Assembly (NCBI RefSeq): GCF_005405905.1
Contig: NZ_BJHU01000021.1
Location: 62,001-126,000 of the forward strand
Direction: 5' to 3'
From: Acidovorax sp. NB1
GTDB taxonomy: Bacteria > Pseudomonadota > Gammaproteobacteria > Burkholderiales > Burkholderiaceae_C
Length of the DNA stretch: 64,000 nucleotides
Shown here: one piece after another, positions 34,620 through 45,080 of the stretch
How the letters are laid out: every line of letters begins with the position of its first letter
How positions within the stretch are numbered: position 1 is the first letter of the stretch
Made by a program: the position numbers and the translations under genes
The notes under the pieces: generated by a model
The model's database searches: none
The model's input: the letters and a program-made list of their open reading frames with translations, nothing else
Told to the model about the DNA's origin: nothing

Positions 34620-34922
34620 ATGGAACTCACCCCTAGAGAAAAAGACAAGCTCCTGATCTTTACCGCCGCCCTGCTGGCCGAGCGCCGCAAGGCCCGGGGG
34701 CTGAAGCTCAACTACCCCGAGGCCGTGGCCCTGATCAGTGCCGCCGTGATGGAAGGCGCACGCGACGGCAAGACCGTGGCGCAGCTCATGAGCGAAGGCC
34801 GCACCGTGCTGACCCGCGCCGATGTGATGGAGGGCATCGCCGAGATGATTCCGGACATCCAGGTCGAGGCCACGTTCCCCGACGGCACCAAGCTCGTCAC
34901 CGTGCACCAGCCCATCGTCTGA
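34620..34922 (+). CDS. ureA: Urease gamma subunit UreA
   Basis: 100 residues, exact family length. [59 protein letters not shown] and the C-terminal [12 protein letters not shown] are diagnostic. Part of the UreABC heterotrimer (assembling as a trimer of trimers) that hydrolyses urea to ammonia and carbamate in the cytosol. First gene of the ureA-ureJ-ureB-ureC-GNAT-ureE-ureF-ureG operon. The leader carries the sigma-54 promoter. Unlike most relatives, ureD is not directly upstream; a sensor kinase gene is divergent. Confidence 0.99.
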   Translation: MELTPREKDKLLIFTAALLAERRKARGLKLNYPEAVALISAAVMEGARDGKTVAQLMSEGRTVLTRADVMEGIAEMIPDIQVEATFPDGTKLVTVHQPIV

Positions 34923-34952
34923 CCCCTTTTCTCTCTTCTCCGTGGAGCCCCC

Positions 34953-35570
34953 ATGCGCATCGCCCTCTCACACCGCCACACAGCCGCTCTTCTTTTCATA
35001 GCTGCCAGCGCCATCAGCACTGGCGCCAGCGCCCATACGGGCGCTGAATCCCATATCCACAACAGCTTTCTGAGCGGCTTTGCCCACCCCCTGTTCGGCC
35101 TGGACCACCTGGCCGCCATGGTGGCCGTGGGCCTGTGGAGCGCGCTGGCCGCACGCAGTGCCGGGCGCGATCTGCTGTGGGGCCCCCTGGGCTTTGCGGC
35201 CATGCTGCTGGCGGGCGCGGTGCTGGGCCTGCAGGGCACGGCGCTGCCAGCGGTGGAGTCGATGATCGCCGCGTCGCTGCTGGTCACGGGCCTTCTCGTC
35301 GTGTCGCGCCTGCGTGTGCCCGGGCTGGTGGCGGCGCTGGGGGTGGGCGTGTTTGCCGTCTTCCACGGCGTGGCCCACGGTTACGAACTGGCAGGTAGCG
35401 ACAACGCCTGGTTGACCCTGGCGGGCATGCTGACCGCCACCGTGCTGCTGCACGGCGCAGGTATGGCGGCGGGCTGGGCGCTGCGCAGCCGGCAGGTGTG
35501 GCTGGCACGCGCGGCCGGTGCGAGCGTGGCGGCATTCGGCGGTGCGCTGCTGCTTCAGCAGCTGGCGTGA
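34953..35570 (+). CDS. ureJ: HupE/UreJ family nickel permease
   Basis: 205 residues, about 6 membrane helices. N-terminal signal-like segment (LLFIAASAISTGASA), a short His-containing periplasmic stretch (HTGAESHIH), then the family motif HPLFGLDHLAAMVAVGLW, whose HP-x5-DH ligates metal. A second metal-type segment is FHGVAHGYEL. Probably imports or facilitates nickel for urease. GTGGAG 6 bp before the ATG is a good ribosome site. Embedded between ureA and ureB as is common in Burkholderiales. Confidence 0.92.
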   Translation: MRIALSHRHTAALLFIAASAISTGASAHTGAESHIHNSFLSGFAHPLFGLDHLAAMVAVGLWSALAARSAGRDLLWGPLGFAAMLLAGAVLGLQGTALPAVESMIAASLLVTGLLVVSRLRVPGLVAALGVGVFAVFHGVAHGYELAGSDNAWLTLAGMLTATVLLHGAGMAAGWALRSRQVWLARAAGASVAAFGGALLLQQLA

Positions 35571-35607
35571 TGGCACAAATGCACTCTGCGTTTGCCAAGC
35601 ACACAAG

Positions 35608-35645
35608 CCCCTCTCCCCGGCCCTCTCCCGCAAGGGGAGAGGGAG
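35608..35645. repeat. CCCTCTCCC palindromic repeat, copy 3 (inside urease operon)
   Basis: CCCTCTCCCCGGCCCTCTCC then CGCAAGGGGAGAGGG. It sits in the 100-bp gap between ureJ and ureB, and in the mRNA would form a hairpin (CCCTCTCCC/GGGGAGAGGG) 26 bp before ureB. Confidence 0.75.
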
Positions 35646-35670
35646 TAACCCCCACCCAGGATGACCGACC

Positions 35671-35976
35671 ATGATCCCAGGCGAACTCTTCACCGAACCC
35701 GGCGAACACCCGCTCAACACCGGCCGCCGCACGCTCACCATCGTCGTGCGCAACACCGGCGACCGCCCCATCCAGGTCGGCTCGCACTACCACTTTGCCG
35801 AGACCAACAACGCCCTGGGCTTTGACCGCACCGCCGCACGCGGCATGCGGCTGAACATTGCGTCGGGCACCGCCGTGCGCTTCGAGCCCGGCCAGGAGCG
35901 CACCGTGGAGCTGGTGGACTACGCGGGCGAGCGCCGTGTGTTCGGCTTTCAGGGCCTGACGCAGGGTGCGCTCTAG
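35671..35976 (+). CDS. ureB: Urease beta subunit UreB
   Basis: 101 residues, normal for a separate beta subunit. [80 protein letters not shown] are conserved throughout. Structural subunit that buttresses UreC and is where the UreD/F/G complex docks during activation. Separated from ureC by 98 bp containing an AT-rich element. Confidence 0.99.
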   Translation: MIPGELFTEPGEHPLNTGRRTLTIVVRNTGDRPIQVGSHYHFAETNNALGFDRTAARGMRLNIASGTAVRFEPGQERTVELVDYAGERRVFGFQGLTQGAL

Positions 35977-35985
35977 AAAAAAGAC

Positions 35986-36045
35986 AAGCAAAAACAGCCC
36001 TCTGCGCTCAACCCATAAGCGCAAGCAGCTATCAAAAATATAGTA
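35986..36045 (+). repeat. AT-rich dispersed element, copy d (ureB-ureC gap)
   Basis: CAAAAACAGCCCTCTGCGCT, then CAACCCATAAGCGCAAGCAG and CTATCAAAAATATAG. Same motif order as copies a, b and c. Located upstream of ureC within the operon, so it is transcribed. Confidence 0.55.
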
Positions 36046-36074
36046 ATTACCCGTTCTCGCGGAGCACCCACACC

Positions 36075-37793
<1,719 letters not shown>

Positions 37794-37800
37794 GCAGTAC

Positions 37801-38289
37801 ATGACCGCACTCCCGACCCCGCTGCAGATCCGTCTGGACGACCTGAGCGACCCACGCATCGAAGCCTTCATGCAGGAGCATCTGCAGGACATGTATGCGG
37901 TGTCGCCGGCCGAAAGCGTGCACGCGCTGGACATGGACCAGCTGCGCCAGCCCGATATCGCGTTTTGGTCTGCGTGGCTGCCCGGAGCCGATGGCGACCT
38001 GCTGGTGGGCACGGGCGCACTCAAGCGGCTGGATGCAGGCCATGCCGAACTCAAGTCCATGCGCACCAGCGCCCGCCACCGGGGGCAAGGCATCGCGCGC
38101 CAGGTGCTGGCCCATCTGCTGCAAGAGGCTCGCGCACGCGGCTTCAGCCGGGTGAGCCTGGAGACAGGGCCCCAACCCTTTTTTGAACCCGCGCGCCAGC
38201 TGTATTTTCAGCACGATTTCATCGAATGCGTGCCCTTTGCCGACTACGGCCCGGACCCGTACAGCTTCTTCATGACACGCCCCGTATGA
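37801..38289 (+). CDS. GNAT-family N-acetyltransferase embedded in urease operon
   Basis: 162 residues. GNAT core: ALKRLDAGHAELKSMRTSAR (beta4), HRGQGIARQVLAHLLQEAR (acetyl-CoA pyrophosphate loop R/Q-x-x-G-x-G/A) and RVSLETGPQPFFEPARQLYF (beta6-7). It resembles the PhnO/YdhI-like small acetyltransferases; substrate unknown. It lies 7 bp after ureC and 72 bp before ureE on the same strand, so it is cotranscribed, yet no urease function is known for this family. It may acetylate a urease protein, polyamine or amino acid, or simply be a passenger. Confidence 0.85.
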   Translation: MTALPTPLQIRLDDLSDPRIEAFMQEHLQDMYAVSPAESVHALDMDQLRQPDIAFWSAWLPGADGDLLVGTGALKRLDAGHAELKSMRTSARHRGQGIARQVLAHLLQEARARGFSRVSLETGPQPFFEPARQLYFQHDFIECVPFADYGPDPYSFFMTRPV

Positions 38290-38361
38290 CCGGTGCCAGC
38301 GCGCCATGCGCCCCGGGCCCACAATGCGCGTTCTGTTGATTGCCCATTGGACCGAAACCCC

Positions 38362-39030
38362 ATGCTCCAAGCCTCCAAACTCCTCCCCCAGGGCCAAGGC
38401 CTGGCCCCCGTGCTGCTCAAGCGCGCCACCACGGTCGAACTCGACTGGGACGTGCGCCAGAAAAGCCGTTTTGCCGCCACCGACTCCGCCGGGCGCGAGC
38501 TGGGCATCTTCCTGCCGCGCGGCACGCTGGTGCGCGGCGGCGATGTGCTGGTGGCCGAAGACGGCTCCATGGTCCGCGTGATCGCCGCGCCCCAGCCCGT
38601 GCTGGTCATCACCCACTGCCAAAGCCATGGCACGCCGTTTGACCTGACCCGCGCTGCCTACCACCTGGGCAACCGCCATGTGCCCATCGAACTGCAACCC
38701 GACCACCTCAAGATCGAACCCGACCATGTGCTGGCCGACATGCTGCGCGCCATGCACCTGATCGTGACCGAGCAGAACCTGGCGTTTGAGCCCGAAGGGG
38801 GCGCCTATGCGGCAGGACATGGCGGCGGGCACCACCACGGTGGGCATGGACATGGGGACGACCATCACCATGATCACCACCATTCCCACGATCATGGGCA
38901 TGGTCACGATCACAGCCATGCAGCCGCCCCCGCTGCCACCGCCGCAGCCCCGGCCCGTGGGCGCACCGTGTCCATCCCCGTGGTCGCCCAGGGGCATGTG
39001 CACGGCCCCGACTGCAACCACGACCACTGA
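38362..39030 (+). CDS. ureE: Urease accessory nickel chaperone UreE
   Basis: 222 residues, longer than Klebsiella UreE. N-terminal domain ([40 protein letters not shown]), then the metal-binding domain with [18 protein letters not shown] containing the dimer-interface His. A His-rich tail (about residues 153-187; [20 protein letters not shown] and more) can store several nickel ions. Ends with a further [12 protein letters not shown]. Start at 38362 fits the conserved N-terminus. Stop is 10 bp before ureF. Confidence 0.98.
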   Translation: MLQASKLLPQGQGLAPVLLKRATTVELDWDVRQKSRFAATDSAGRELGIFLPRGTLVRGGDVLVAEDGSMVRVIAAPQPVLVITHCQSHGTPFDLTRAAYHLGNRHVPIELQPDHLKIEPDHVLADMLRAMHLIVTEQNLAFEPEGGAYAAGHGGGHHHGGHGHGDDHHHDHHHSHDHGHGHDHSHAAAPAATAAAPARGRTVSIPVVAQGHVHGPDCNHDH

Positions 39031-39040
39031 CCCTCGCTCC

Positions 39041-39751
39041 ATGCGCCTGGACCGCCCCGCGCCCCTGCCCGCCGCCAGCTTCCTGCAGCTGATGTGGCTG
39101 GCCTCCCCCGCGCTGCCCGTGGGCGGGTTCTCGTACTCCGAGGGGCTGGAAAGCGCCATTGAAAACGCGGGCTTGGCCAGCGAAACCGCCGTGGGCGACT
39201 GGCTGCTCGACCAGCTCCACATCACCCAGGCGCGCGGCGACATGGCCCTCATCGCCAAGGCCGTGGGCGCCTGGCGCCGGGGCGACCTGGGGCATGTGAA
39301 AGAACTCAACGACTGGGTGCTCCACACCCGCGAAACCAGCGAATTGCGCCTGCAAACCGAACAGATGGGCCGGTCCATGGCCGACTGGCTGCGCAACCAA
39401 TACCAGGGCGGCGAGGCCCTGATGCCCGCCGTACGCCACCTGGCCGCCCTGCCCCCCACCTACCCCGTGGCCTTTGCACTGGCTGCCTCCATCACCCAGG
39501 CTCCCGTTCGGGATGTGCTGCTGGCCTACGCCTTTGGCTGGGCCGAAAACATGGTGCAGGCCGCACTCAAATCCATGCAACTGGGCCAGAGCGCAGGCCA
39601 GCGCATCCTGGCGCGCCTGGCCGACGCCATCCCTGCTGCCGCTGACCATGCCGCAAGCCTCATGGACAGCGAACGCCAGGCCTTCTCGCCCATGCTCGCC
39701 ATCCTGTCTGCGCAGCATGAAACCCAATACTCCCGCCTCTTCCGATCATGA
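39041..39751 (+). CDS. ureF: Urease accessory protein UreF
   Basis: 236 residues. [20 protein letters not shown] is the diagnostic N-terminal motif, followed by [20 protein letters not shown] and [20 protein letters not shown]. UreF bridges UreD and UreG and controls GTP hydrolysis fidelity during nickel insertion. The ATG at 39041 keeps the conserved start; the same frame is open upstream across ureE but is a shadow. Overlaps ureG by 4 bp (ATGA). Confidence 0.98.
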   Translation: MRLDRPAPLPAASFLQLMWLASPALPVGGFSYSEGLESAIENAGLASETAVGDWLLDQLHITQARGDMALIAKAVGAWRRGDLGHVKELNDWVLHTRETSELRLQTEQMGRSMADWLRNQYQGGEALMPAVRHLAALPPTYPVAFALAASITQAPVRDVLLAYAFGWAENMVQAALKSMQLGQSAGQRILARLADAIPAAADHAASLMDSERQAFSPMLAILSAQHETQYSRLFRS

Positions 39752-40428
39752 CCACCTGCACCCTGCACCACATCCCGAACCGCACCAAGCCACTGCCCCC
39801 CCTGCGGGTGGGTATCGGCGGCCCCGTCGGTTCCGGCAAGACCACCTTGCTGGAGATGCTGTGCAAGGCCATGCGCGATGACTACGACCTGATCGCCATC
39901 ACCAACGACATCTACACCAAGGAAGACCAGCGCCTGCTCACCGTGAGCGGCGCCCTGCCTGCCGAGCGCATCCTGGGTGTGGAAACCGGCGGCTGCCCCC
40001 ACACCGCCATCCGCGAAGACTGCTCCATCAACCTCGAAGCCATCGACCGCATGCTGGGCGAGTTCCCCAACGCCGACATCGTGTTTGTGGAAAGCGGCGG
40101 CGACAACCTGGCCGCCACCTTCAGCCCCGAGCTGAGCGACCTCACCATCTACGTCATCGACGTGGCCGCAGGCGAAAAAATCCCCCGCAAGGGTGGCCCC
40201 GGCATCACCAAGAGCGACCTCTTCGTCATCAACAAGACCGACCTGGCCCCCCACGTGGGCGCCAACCTCGACGTGATGCACGCCGACACCACCCGCATGC
40301 GCACCAACGCACAGGGTCTCAAGCCGTTTGTGATGACCAATCTGAAGAACCTGAGCGGGCTCAACGAGGTGATCGGCTTCATCGAGACGCGGGGCATGCT
40401 GAAAAAATCAGCACCCACAGTCGGCTAG
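39748..40428 (+). CDS. ureG: Urease accessory GTPase UreG
   Basis: 226 residues. SIMIBI GTPase: P-loop [30 protein letters not shown], metal-binding Cys-Pro-His of [33 protein letters not shown] and specificity [11 protein letters not shown]. Hydrolyses GTP to drive nickel transfer from UreE to apo-urease with UreD/UreF. Last gene of the urease operon; the tRNA-Ser gene follows after 19 bp with no terminator in between. Confidence 0.99.
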   Translation: MTTCTLHHIPNRTKPLPPLRVGIGGPVGSGKTTLLEMLCKAMRDDYDLIAITNDIYTKEDQRLLTVSGALPAERILGVETGGCPHTAIREDCSINLEAIDRMLGEFPNADIVFVESGGDNLAATFSPELSDLTIYVIDVAAGEKIPRKGGPGITKSDLFVINKTDLAPHVGANLDVMHADTTRMRTNAQGLKPFVMTNLKNLSGLNEVIGFIETRGMLKKSAPTVG

Positions 40429-40447
40429 AATTCGCGCCTTCCCTCCC

Positions 40448-40535
40448 GGAGACTTGGGTGAGTGGTTTAAACCAGCAGTCTTGAAAACTGCCGACGGGCA
40501 ACCGTCCGTGAGTTCGAATCTCACAGTCTCCGCCA
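40448..40535 (+). tRNA. tRNA-Ser(UGA)
   Basis: 88 nt including encoded CCA. Acceptor GGAGACT pairs AGTCTCC; anticodon arm GCAGT-CTTGAAA-ACTGC gives anticodon TGA (Ser, UCA codons); long variable arm CCGACGGGCAACCGTC typical of class II tRNAs; T arm GTTCGAATC. Terminator follows directly. Confidence 0.97.
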
Positions 40536-40541
40536 GAACAC

Positions 40542-40576
40542 AAAAAAAACGGGCCCATGCGGCCCGTTTTGTTTTC
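40542..40576 (+). terminator. Rho-independent terminator after tRNA-Ser
   Basis: AAACGGGCC, loop CATGC, GGCCCGTTT continuing TTGTTTT. The A-rich left flank makes it potentially bidirectional. Confidence 0.85.
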
Positions 40577-40649
40577 CTCCCACCCTCGCCTCCTGATTGA
40601 GGCGCCGCATACACGGCACCGGGCAATGCGGGGGAATCAGCCGTTCACA

Positions 40650-40838
40650 TCAAGTGCGACCTGCGCTTTCCGCCAGGTTCGATCCCTGCGGTGCAATTGG
40701 CGTCAGGTCTTCGGGCCGGCACACGTCTTCGCTGTGGGCCAGGCGGATCCACAGGCCGGTGCGGCGGATGATGATGTAGTCCACGGTGACCCGTCGGCCT
40801 TTGTAGATGAAAGGGGTGCCGGGTTTGTACAGGATCAT
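40650..40838 (-). CDS. Small hypothetical protein (62 aa)
   Basis: Starts MILYKPGTPFIYKGRRVTVD, continues YIIIRRTGLWIRLAHSEDVC, and ends in a polar tail. The front half is a plausible small beta fold (SH3-like: alternating hydrophobic strands with KGRRVTVDYIIIRRTGLWI). No family recognised. The coding-like composition and the plausible start support a real gene; a ribosome site is weak. It lies downstream of the terminator of the diguanylate cyclase gene, on the same strand, so has its own promoter if expressed. Confidence 0.5.
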   Translation of the reverse strand: MILYKPGTPFIYKGRRVTVDYIIIRRTGLWIRLAHSEDVCRPEDLTPIAPQGSNLAESAGRT

Positions 40839-41167
40839 TCTTGTTTTGTAGCGAGCGGCCGTTGCCTCGCCGTGACACCCAGGCTGGCAACCGATGATGG
40901 ACCGATGGTGCCGCCACTTCATGCGGCTTGCATGGAGCAGGGTCAAAAGACCCAGGGATAGGCTGACTTTTTTGCGAGCAAGCCCGCGATGTGCCAGGCA
41001 AAAAAAAGCCCGCAGGGTGCGGGCTGAACACTTGCTTGGAGCAAGCGGGAGGGATGTCGAAGGGGTATCGACGGACCGATCGTAAAACGCACCAGAACCC
41101 ACGGGTGTAGGACAGCGCCGATTGTGGTGCGCCCGTGCGGCCACACACTCTCCGCAGCGCCCCACCA
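40839..41167. other. Gap between small gene and PAS-GGDEF gene
   Basis: 329 bp. Apart from the terminator at 41000-41025, nothing is recognised. It should contain the promoter of the minus-strand 62-residue gene. Confidence 0.4.
41000..41025 (-). terminator. Rho-independent terminator of the PAS-GGDEF gene
   Basis: Minus strand GCCCGCA, loop CCC, TGCGGGC followed by TTTTTTTT. About 140 bp past the stop at 41168. Confidence 0.85.
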
Positions 41168-42904
41168 TCACATGCCGTAGATGCGCGCGCAGCCACGGCC
41201 GGAGGCCTTGGCCAGGTACATGGCGGAGTCGGCCTTGCGCAGGAGTTCTTCGGCATCGGCCGCGTCGGCGGGGGCCATGACGATGCCCACCGAGGCGCCG
41301 ATCTGGATGAAGTGGGATTCGATTTCGGTAGGCTGGCCGATGGCCTGCACCAGCCGCTCGGCCAGGCGGTAGGCACTGTCGGGGTCAGAGACGCCGCGCT
41401 GCAGCAGTGCAAATTCATCGCCACCCAGGCGGGCCACCACGTCGTCGCCGCGTGCCACCTGTGTCAGTTGCTGGGCCACCCAGATGAGCAGCTGGTCTCC
41501 CACCGCATGGCCAAACCGGTCGTTGATGGGCTTGAAGCCGTCGAGGTCCACATACAGCACGGCAAAACCCCGTGCGGGGCGCCGCGCATCGGCCACGGCG
41601 GCCTGCAGGGTGTGCAGGAAGGCCGTGCGGTTGAGCAGCGTGGTGAGCCCGTCGTGCTCGGCCACATGGCGGATGCGCAACTCGGCCTCCTTGCGCTGGG
41701 TGACGTCGGTGAAGGTGCGCAGCGCGCCGCCACCTTTGATGGGCACGGTATGGACTTCCAGGACACGCCCGTCGGGCCGGGGGCGGTCATACACCTGCTG
41801 CTGCTCTACACCTCCGTTGCTGTGCAGCAACAGGTCCTGGATCTCCTTCGAGGCACCGTCGAATTCGCCGCGTGCACGCAGGTAGGCCAGCACATTCACA
41901 AGGGACGGTTTGGCGGCCATCAGTTCTGCGGGCAGGTCCAGCAGCTCCAGCGCGCGGCGATTGCACAGCTCCACGATGCCAGTGGCGCTGATCTTGGCCA
42001 CGCCCTGGTCCATGTGCTCCAGCGTGGCCTCCAGCAGGATGGATTTTTCGCGCAACTGCGCTTCGCTGTCCCGTGCGCTGCGTTCGGCCTGGGCCAGCAG
42101 ATGCTGCTGGCGCTTGAAGTCGGTAATGTCCACATGCGCATGGAACACGGTGCCGTCTGCACCCTGCTTGGCGATCACGCGGCTCCAGCGGTTGCGCGGC
42201 AGGGGCACTTCGAAGGGCGCGCCTGCAAAACGCATGTTCTCCTGCAGGATCGAGAGGCCGTCATAAAACGGCGCCATGTCGCCCGGCCCGTCGGCGGCCC
42301 AGGCGTGACGGTAGGCTTCAGCAAACGTGAGGCCGGTGGCCGCCGCCCGGTCGGTGAGGCTGTACATCTGCATGAAGGGCTCGTTGACCCACTGAATGCG
42401 CTGATCCTCGCCACAGATCATCAGGCCGTCGGGGATGCGGTCGAACAGCTCGGTGCTTTCGAACAGGGGACCGCGCAGGTAACCAGGCTCCTGGATGTTG
42501 GGGGCATCTGCCGCACCGGGCGTGTCGCGCAGGGCCAGGGCGCGCCACACGCGCACGCGGCCCACGCCTGCAATGGGCTGCGACGCCACCTGCACGCGCA
42601 GGCCCCGGTGCTCAAAGCTGTAGGGGCGCGTCTGGGCCCGGTGGCGGTCCACGCCGGCGGCGATGTAACGCTCAATGTTGGGCAGCTCCTGCGCATCGAG
42701 CCGCCCGGTGTAGAACCGGCGAAGGTTGGCGTGGTAGGGCTCGCCCGCGTACACGTGGCCCTCGTGCTCGGGGAAGAACTTGAAGAAGGTCCGGTTCCAG
42801 GCGATGGTGCAGTCGCCTTCGTCAAAGGCACACAGGGCCACATCCAGTCCATCCAGGGTGTCGCTCAGGGCGTGGATGAGGCGGAGAGTCGGGTCGTCGG
42901 ACAT
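41168..42904 (-). CDS. Multi-PAS diguanylate cyclase with I-site
   Basis: 578 residues, no membrane segment. Three PAS-type sensor regions: about 15-125 (LDVALCAFDEGDCTIAWNRT), about 155-270 (IPDGLMICGEDQRIQWVNEP) and about 300-410 (LEHMDQGVAKISATGIVELC, PAS-7 like), then GGDEF at about 420-575: HDGLTTLLNRTAFLHTL, DLDGFKPINDRFGHAVGD, active site VARLGGDEFALL. RGDD five residues before GGDEF is a complete inhibitory I-site, so it is active and product-inhibited, in contrast to the cyclase at 26344-27396. Followed by its own terminator. Confidence 0.9.
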   Translation of the reverse strand: MSDDPTLRLIHALSDTLDGLDVALCAFDEGDCTIAWNRTFFKFFPEHEGHVYAGEPYHANLRRFYTGRLDAQELPNIERYIAAGVDRHRAQTRPYSFEHRGLRVQVASQPIAGVGRVRVWRALALRDTPGAADAPNIQEPGYLRGPLFESTELFDRIPDGLMICGEDQRIQWVNEPFMQMYSLTDRAAATGLTFAEAYRHAWAADGPGDMAPFYDGLSILQENMRFAGAPFEVPLPRNRWSRVIAKQGADGTVFHAHVDITDFKRQQHLLAQAERSARDSEAQLREKSILLEATLEHMDQGVAKISATGIVELCNRRALELLDLPAELMAAKPSLVNVLAYLRARGEFDGASKEIQDLLLHSNGGVEQQQVYDRPRPDGRVLEVHTVPIKGGGALRTFTDVTQRKEAELRIRHVAEHDGLTTLLNRTAFLHTLQAAVADARRPARGFAVLYVDLDGFKPINDRFGHAVGDQLLIWVAQQLTQVARGDDVVARLGGDEFALLQRGVSDPDSAYRLAERLVQAIGQPTEIESHFIQIGASVGIVMAPADAADAEELLRKADSAMYLAKASGRGCARIYGM

Positions 42905-43186
42905 GGCGGGCAGGGCTGCGGCAAGAACACGGAAACCAGAGGCCCGCGCGGCGCGCAGATTCGGGCACTGCCGATTCTGCCGGGTGCGCCTTACGCCAAC
43001 CCATCACCGGCCGGGGCATGCGCCGGCGGGCCCGCACTGCGTTGCGCGCCACCCACAATGTCTTGACCGGCATCAAGCCCTGACCGAAACCAAGGGGCTG
43101 CACACGGCACGCCGGTTACGCAGAGACACCCCTTTGGCGCGCGCCTTCCGGTATGGTCAGGCCCTGTTTTTGATGGAGATGGTTTC

Positions 43187-43525
43187 ATGACAAACACCGC
43201 TTTGGCCGCTGTGGCCAGCCTGGGTATGGCCGCCCTGATGGTGGGTTGTGCCAGCCACGGGCCGGCCCCGGCGGCGGCCCCCTCGCCCACCCAGTCACAG
43301 GCGCAGGCGCCCGCACCAGACATGCTGTGCAATGCGCAACCAGCCCAGGCGGCGGTGGGGCAGAGCAGCACAGCGTCGGTGGTCGAATCGGCACGGGCCC
43401 GGTCGGGCGCGCGGATGGTGCGCATCCTGCGACCGGGCCAGATGGTCACCAAGGAGTTCGACACCCAGCGGCTGAACCTGGAGGTGGATGCCAACGGGCA
43501 CATCCTGGCGGTGCGCTGCGGCTGA
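43187..43525 (+). CDS. I78-family peptidase inhibitor lipoprotein
   Basis: 112 residues. N-terminal signal with lipobox LMVGC (Cys21), then an Ala/Pro/Gln linker and the I78 domain: CNAQPAQAAVGQSSTA, ARARSGARMVRILRPGQMVT, EFDTQRLNLEVDANGHIL and terminal VRCG. I78 proteins resemble the fungal elastase inhibitor AFLEI and may protect the cell envelope from serine peptidases. The two Cys of the domain (near 48 and 111) could form a disulfide. Monocistronic. Confidence 0.88.
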   Translation: MTNTALAAVASLGMAALMVGCASHGPAPAAAPSPTQSQAQAPAPDMLCNAQPAQAAVGQSSTASVVESARARSGARMVRILRPGQMVTKEFDTQRLNLEVDANGHILAVRCG

Positions 43526-43573
43526 TCGGGGCCCAGGCCGGGCATCTGAACCCGGCGCCCCGTGCAACAGCAA

Positions 43574-43635
43574 TCAATAGCTATTATTTTTATAGCTACC
43601 AACGCTTACCCATCGCGCGCAGACGGCCTTTTTTC
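43574..43635 (-). repeat. AT-rich dispersed element, copy g
   Basis: ATAGCTATTATTTTTATAGC, then TACCAACGCTTACCCATCGC and GCGCAGACGGCCTTTTTTCC. The perfect inner palindrome-like ATAGCTAT...ATAGCT is the best example of the AT-rich core. Downstream of the I78 gene and of hemW (convergent). Confidence 0.6.
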
Positions 43636-43661
43636 CTTGAAATGCAGGCGCTTCACCCGGC

Positions 43662-44909
43662 TCAATCGGCCAGGAACAGCTCCTGCAGGTCGCTCAGGAA
43701 GTCAAAGCCCCGCTCGGTGGGGCGCACATGGGACAGGTCACGCTCGATCAGGCCCTTGCTCTCGGCCTCCTTCAGCCCCTTGGCAATCGCGGTGAGGGGC
43801 AGGCCCGTGCGGGCCATGAAGTCCTGCAGCGCAAAACCGTCGCGCAGGCGCAGGGCATTGAGCATGTATTCAAACGGCAGATCAGCACGACGCACCTCGT
43901 CGTCCTGCGCCACGGCGCGGCCGGCCAGGGCGTTGTCCATGTAGCGGGTCGGGTCCCGAAAGCGCACCTGCCGCACCACGCGGTGCGCAAAGCTGAGCTT
44001 GCTGTGCGCACCCGCGCCGATGCCCAGGTAGTCGCCAAACTGCCAATAATTGGTGTTGTGGAAACACTGGTGGCCCGGTTGCGCGTAGGCCGAGATTTCG
44101 TAGCGCGCCATGCCCGCCTGGCCCGTCAGCTCGGTGATGCGGTCGAGCATGGCGTAGGCCTGGTCGTCCTCGGGGATGGCCGGGGGGAACTTGGCGAAGT
44201 AGGTGTTGGGCTCGATGGTGAGGTGGTAGATGGAGATGTGCGGCGGCTTGAAGGCCAGCGCCGTGCGCAGATCCTGCTCCAGCTCTTGCTGCGTCTGGCC
44301 CGGCAGCGCATACATGATGTCGAGGTTGAAGGTGTCGAAGGACGCAGCGGCCTCCTCCACCGCTGCCATCGCCTGGGCACGGTCGTGCACGCGGCCCAGC
44401 GCCTTGAGGTGCTGGTCGTTGAAGCTCTGCACACCCACCGACAGGCGGGTGACGCCCGCTGCACGGAAGGCGCGGAAGCGGTCTTTCTCGAAGGTGCCGG
44501 GGTTGGCCTCCAGCGTGATCTCGCAGTCGGACTCCAGCCGCAAACGGGCGCGGATGTCGCCGATCAGCCGGTCGATGGCCGCTGGCGAAAACAGGCTGGG
44601 CGTGCCGCCGCCGATGAAGATGCTGTGCACCGTGCGGCCCCAGACCAGGGGCAGCGCGGCCTCCAGGTCGGCCATCAGCGCGTCGATGTAGCGCTGCTCG
44701 GGCACCCCGTTGTCACCCGCCCCGTCGCCACGGGCCTCGTGCGAGTTGAAGTCGCAGTACGGGCATTTCTTGAGGCACCAGGGCAGGTGCACGTACAGCG
44801 ACAACGGCGGCAGGCTGGGCAATTGCAGCAGGCCGGGGCGCATGTAGTGCTGGATGTCGCGCACGACGGCGGGCGCATCGTCAGCAGCAGGGATGATAGG
44901 AATAGCCAT
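43662..44909 (-). CDS. hemW: HemW (radical SAM, heme chaperone family)
   Basis: 415 residues. LYVHLPWCLKKCPYCDFNSH holds the CxxxCxxC radical-SAM cluster; IFIGGGTPSLFSPAAIDRLI, EITLEANPGTFEKDRF, GVTRLSVGVQSFNDQHLKAL and FNLDIMYALPGQTQQELEQD are standard HemN/HemW segments. HemW lacks the extra residues of true coproporphyrinogen oxidase and acts as heme chaperone, so the older annotation as an oxygen-independent CPO is probably wrong. Start at 44909 (MAIPII) or 44918 (MLAMAI). Cotranscribed order with rdgB and rph is usual in Burkholderiales. Confidence 0.93.
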   Translation of the reverse strand: MAIPIIPAADDAPAVVRDIQHYMRPGLLQLPSLPPLSLYVHLPWCLKKCPYCDFNSHEARGDGAGDNGVPEQRYIDALMADLEAALPLVWGRTVHSIFIGGGTPSLFSPAAIDRLIGDIRARLRLESDCEITLEANPGTFEKDRFRAFRAAGVTRLSVGVQSFNDQHLKALGRVHDRAQAMAAVEEAAASFDTFNLDIMYALPGQTQQELEQDLRTALAFKPPHISIYHLTIEPNTYFAKFPPAIPEDDQAYAMLDRITELTGQAGMARYEISAYAQPGHQCFHNTNYWQFGDYLGIGAGAHSKLSFAHRVVRQVRFRDPTRYMDNALAGRAVAQDDEVRRADLPFEYMLNALRLRDGFALQDFMARTGLPLTAIAKGLKEAESKGLIERDLSHVRPTERGFDFLSDLQELFLAD

Positions 44910-45039
44910 TGCAAGCATCAAAGGTTCATAGCGCTCGCGCCACAGTAGCCGATTGCAGCGTGAGCGGTCGCGCGCACGACCGCCGTGCAAGGGCAGCCCG
45001 AGCGGCACAGCAGCGTTTCACTTGCGTGCGCTGGCGGTG

Positions 45040-45078
45040 TCCCCCTTGGGGGGAAGGCGCGAAGCGACTCAGGGGGGA
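45040..45078 (-). repeat. CCCCCTGAG-type dispersed repeat, copy 1
   Basis: TCCCCCTTGGGGGGAAGGCG then CGAAGCGACTCAGGGGGG. It shares the GGGGGGAAG...CGACTCAGGGGGG layout with 47596-47661. Placed just after the rdgB stop codon region between rdgB and hemW. Confidence 0.55.
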
Positions 45079-45080
45079 TT

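Noticed and set aside
43662-44909. Coproporphyrinogen III oxidase HemN
   Set aside because: Length and the short C-terminus fit HemW, the heme chaperone; no evidence for oxidase-specific residues.
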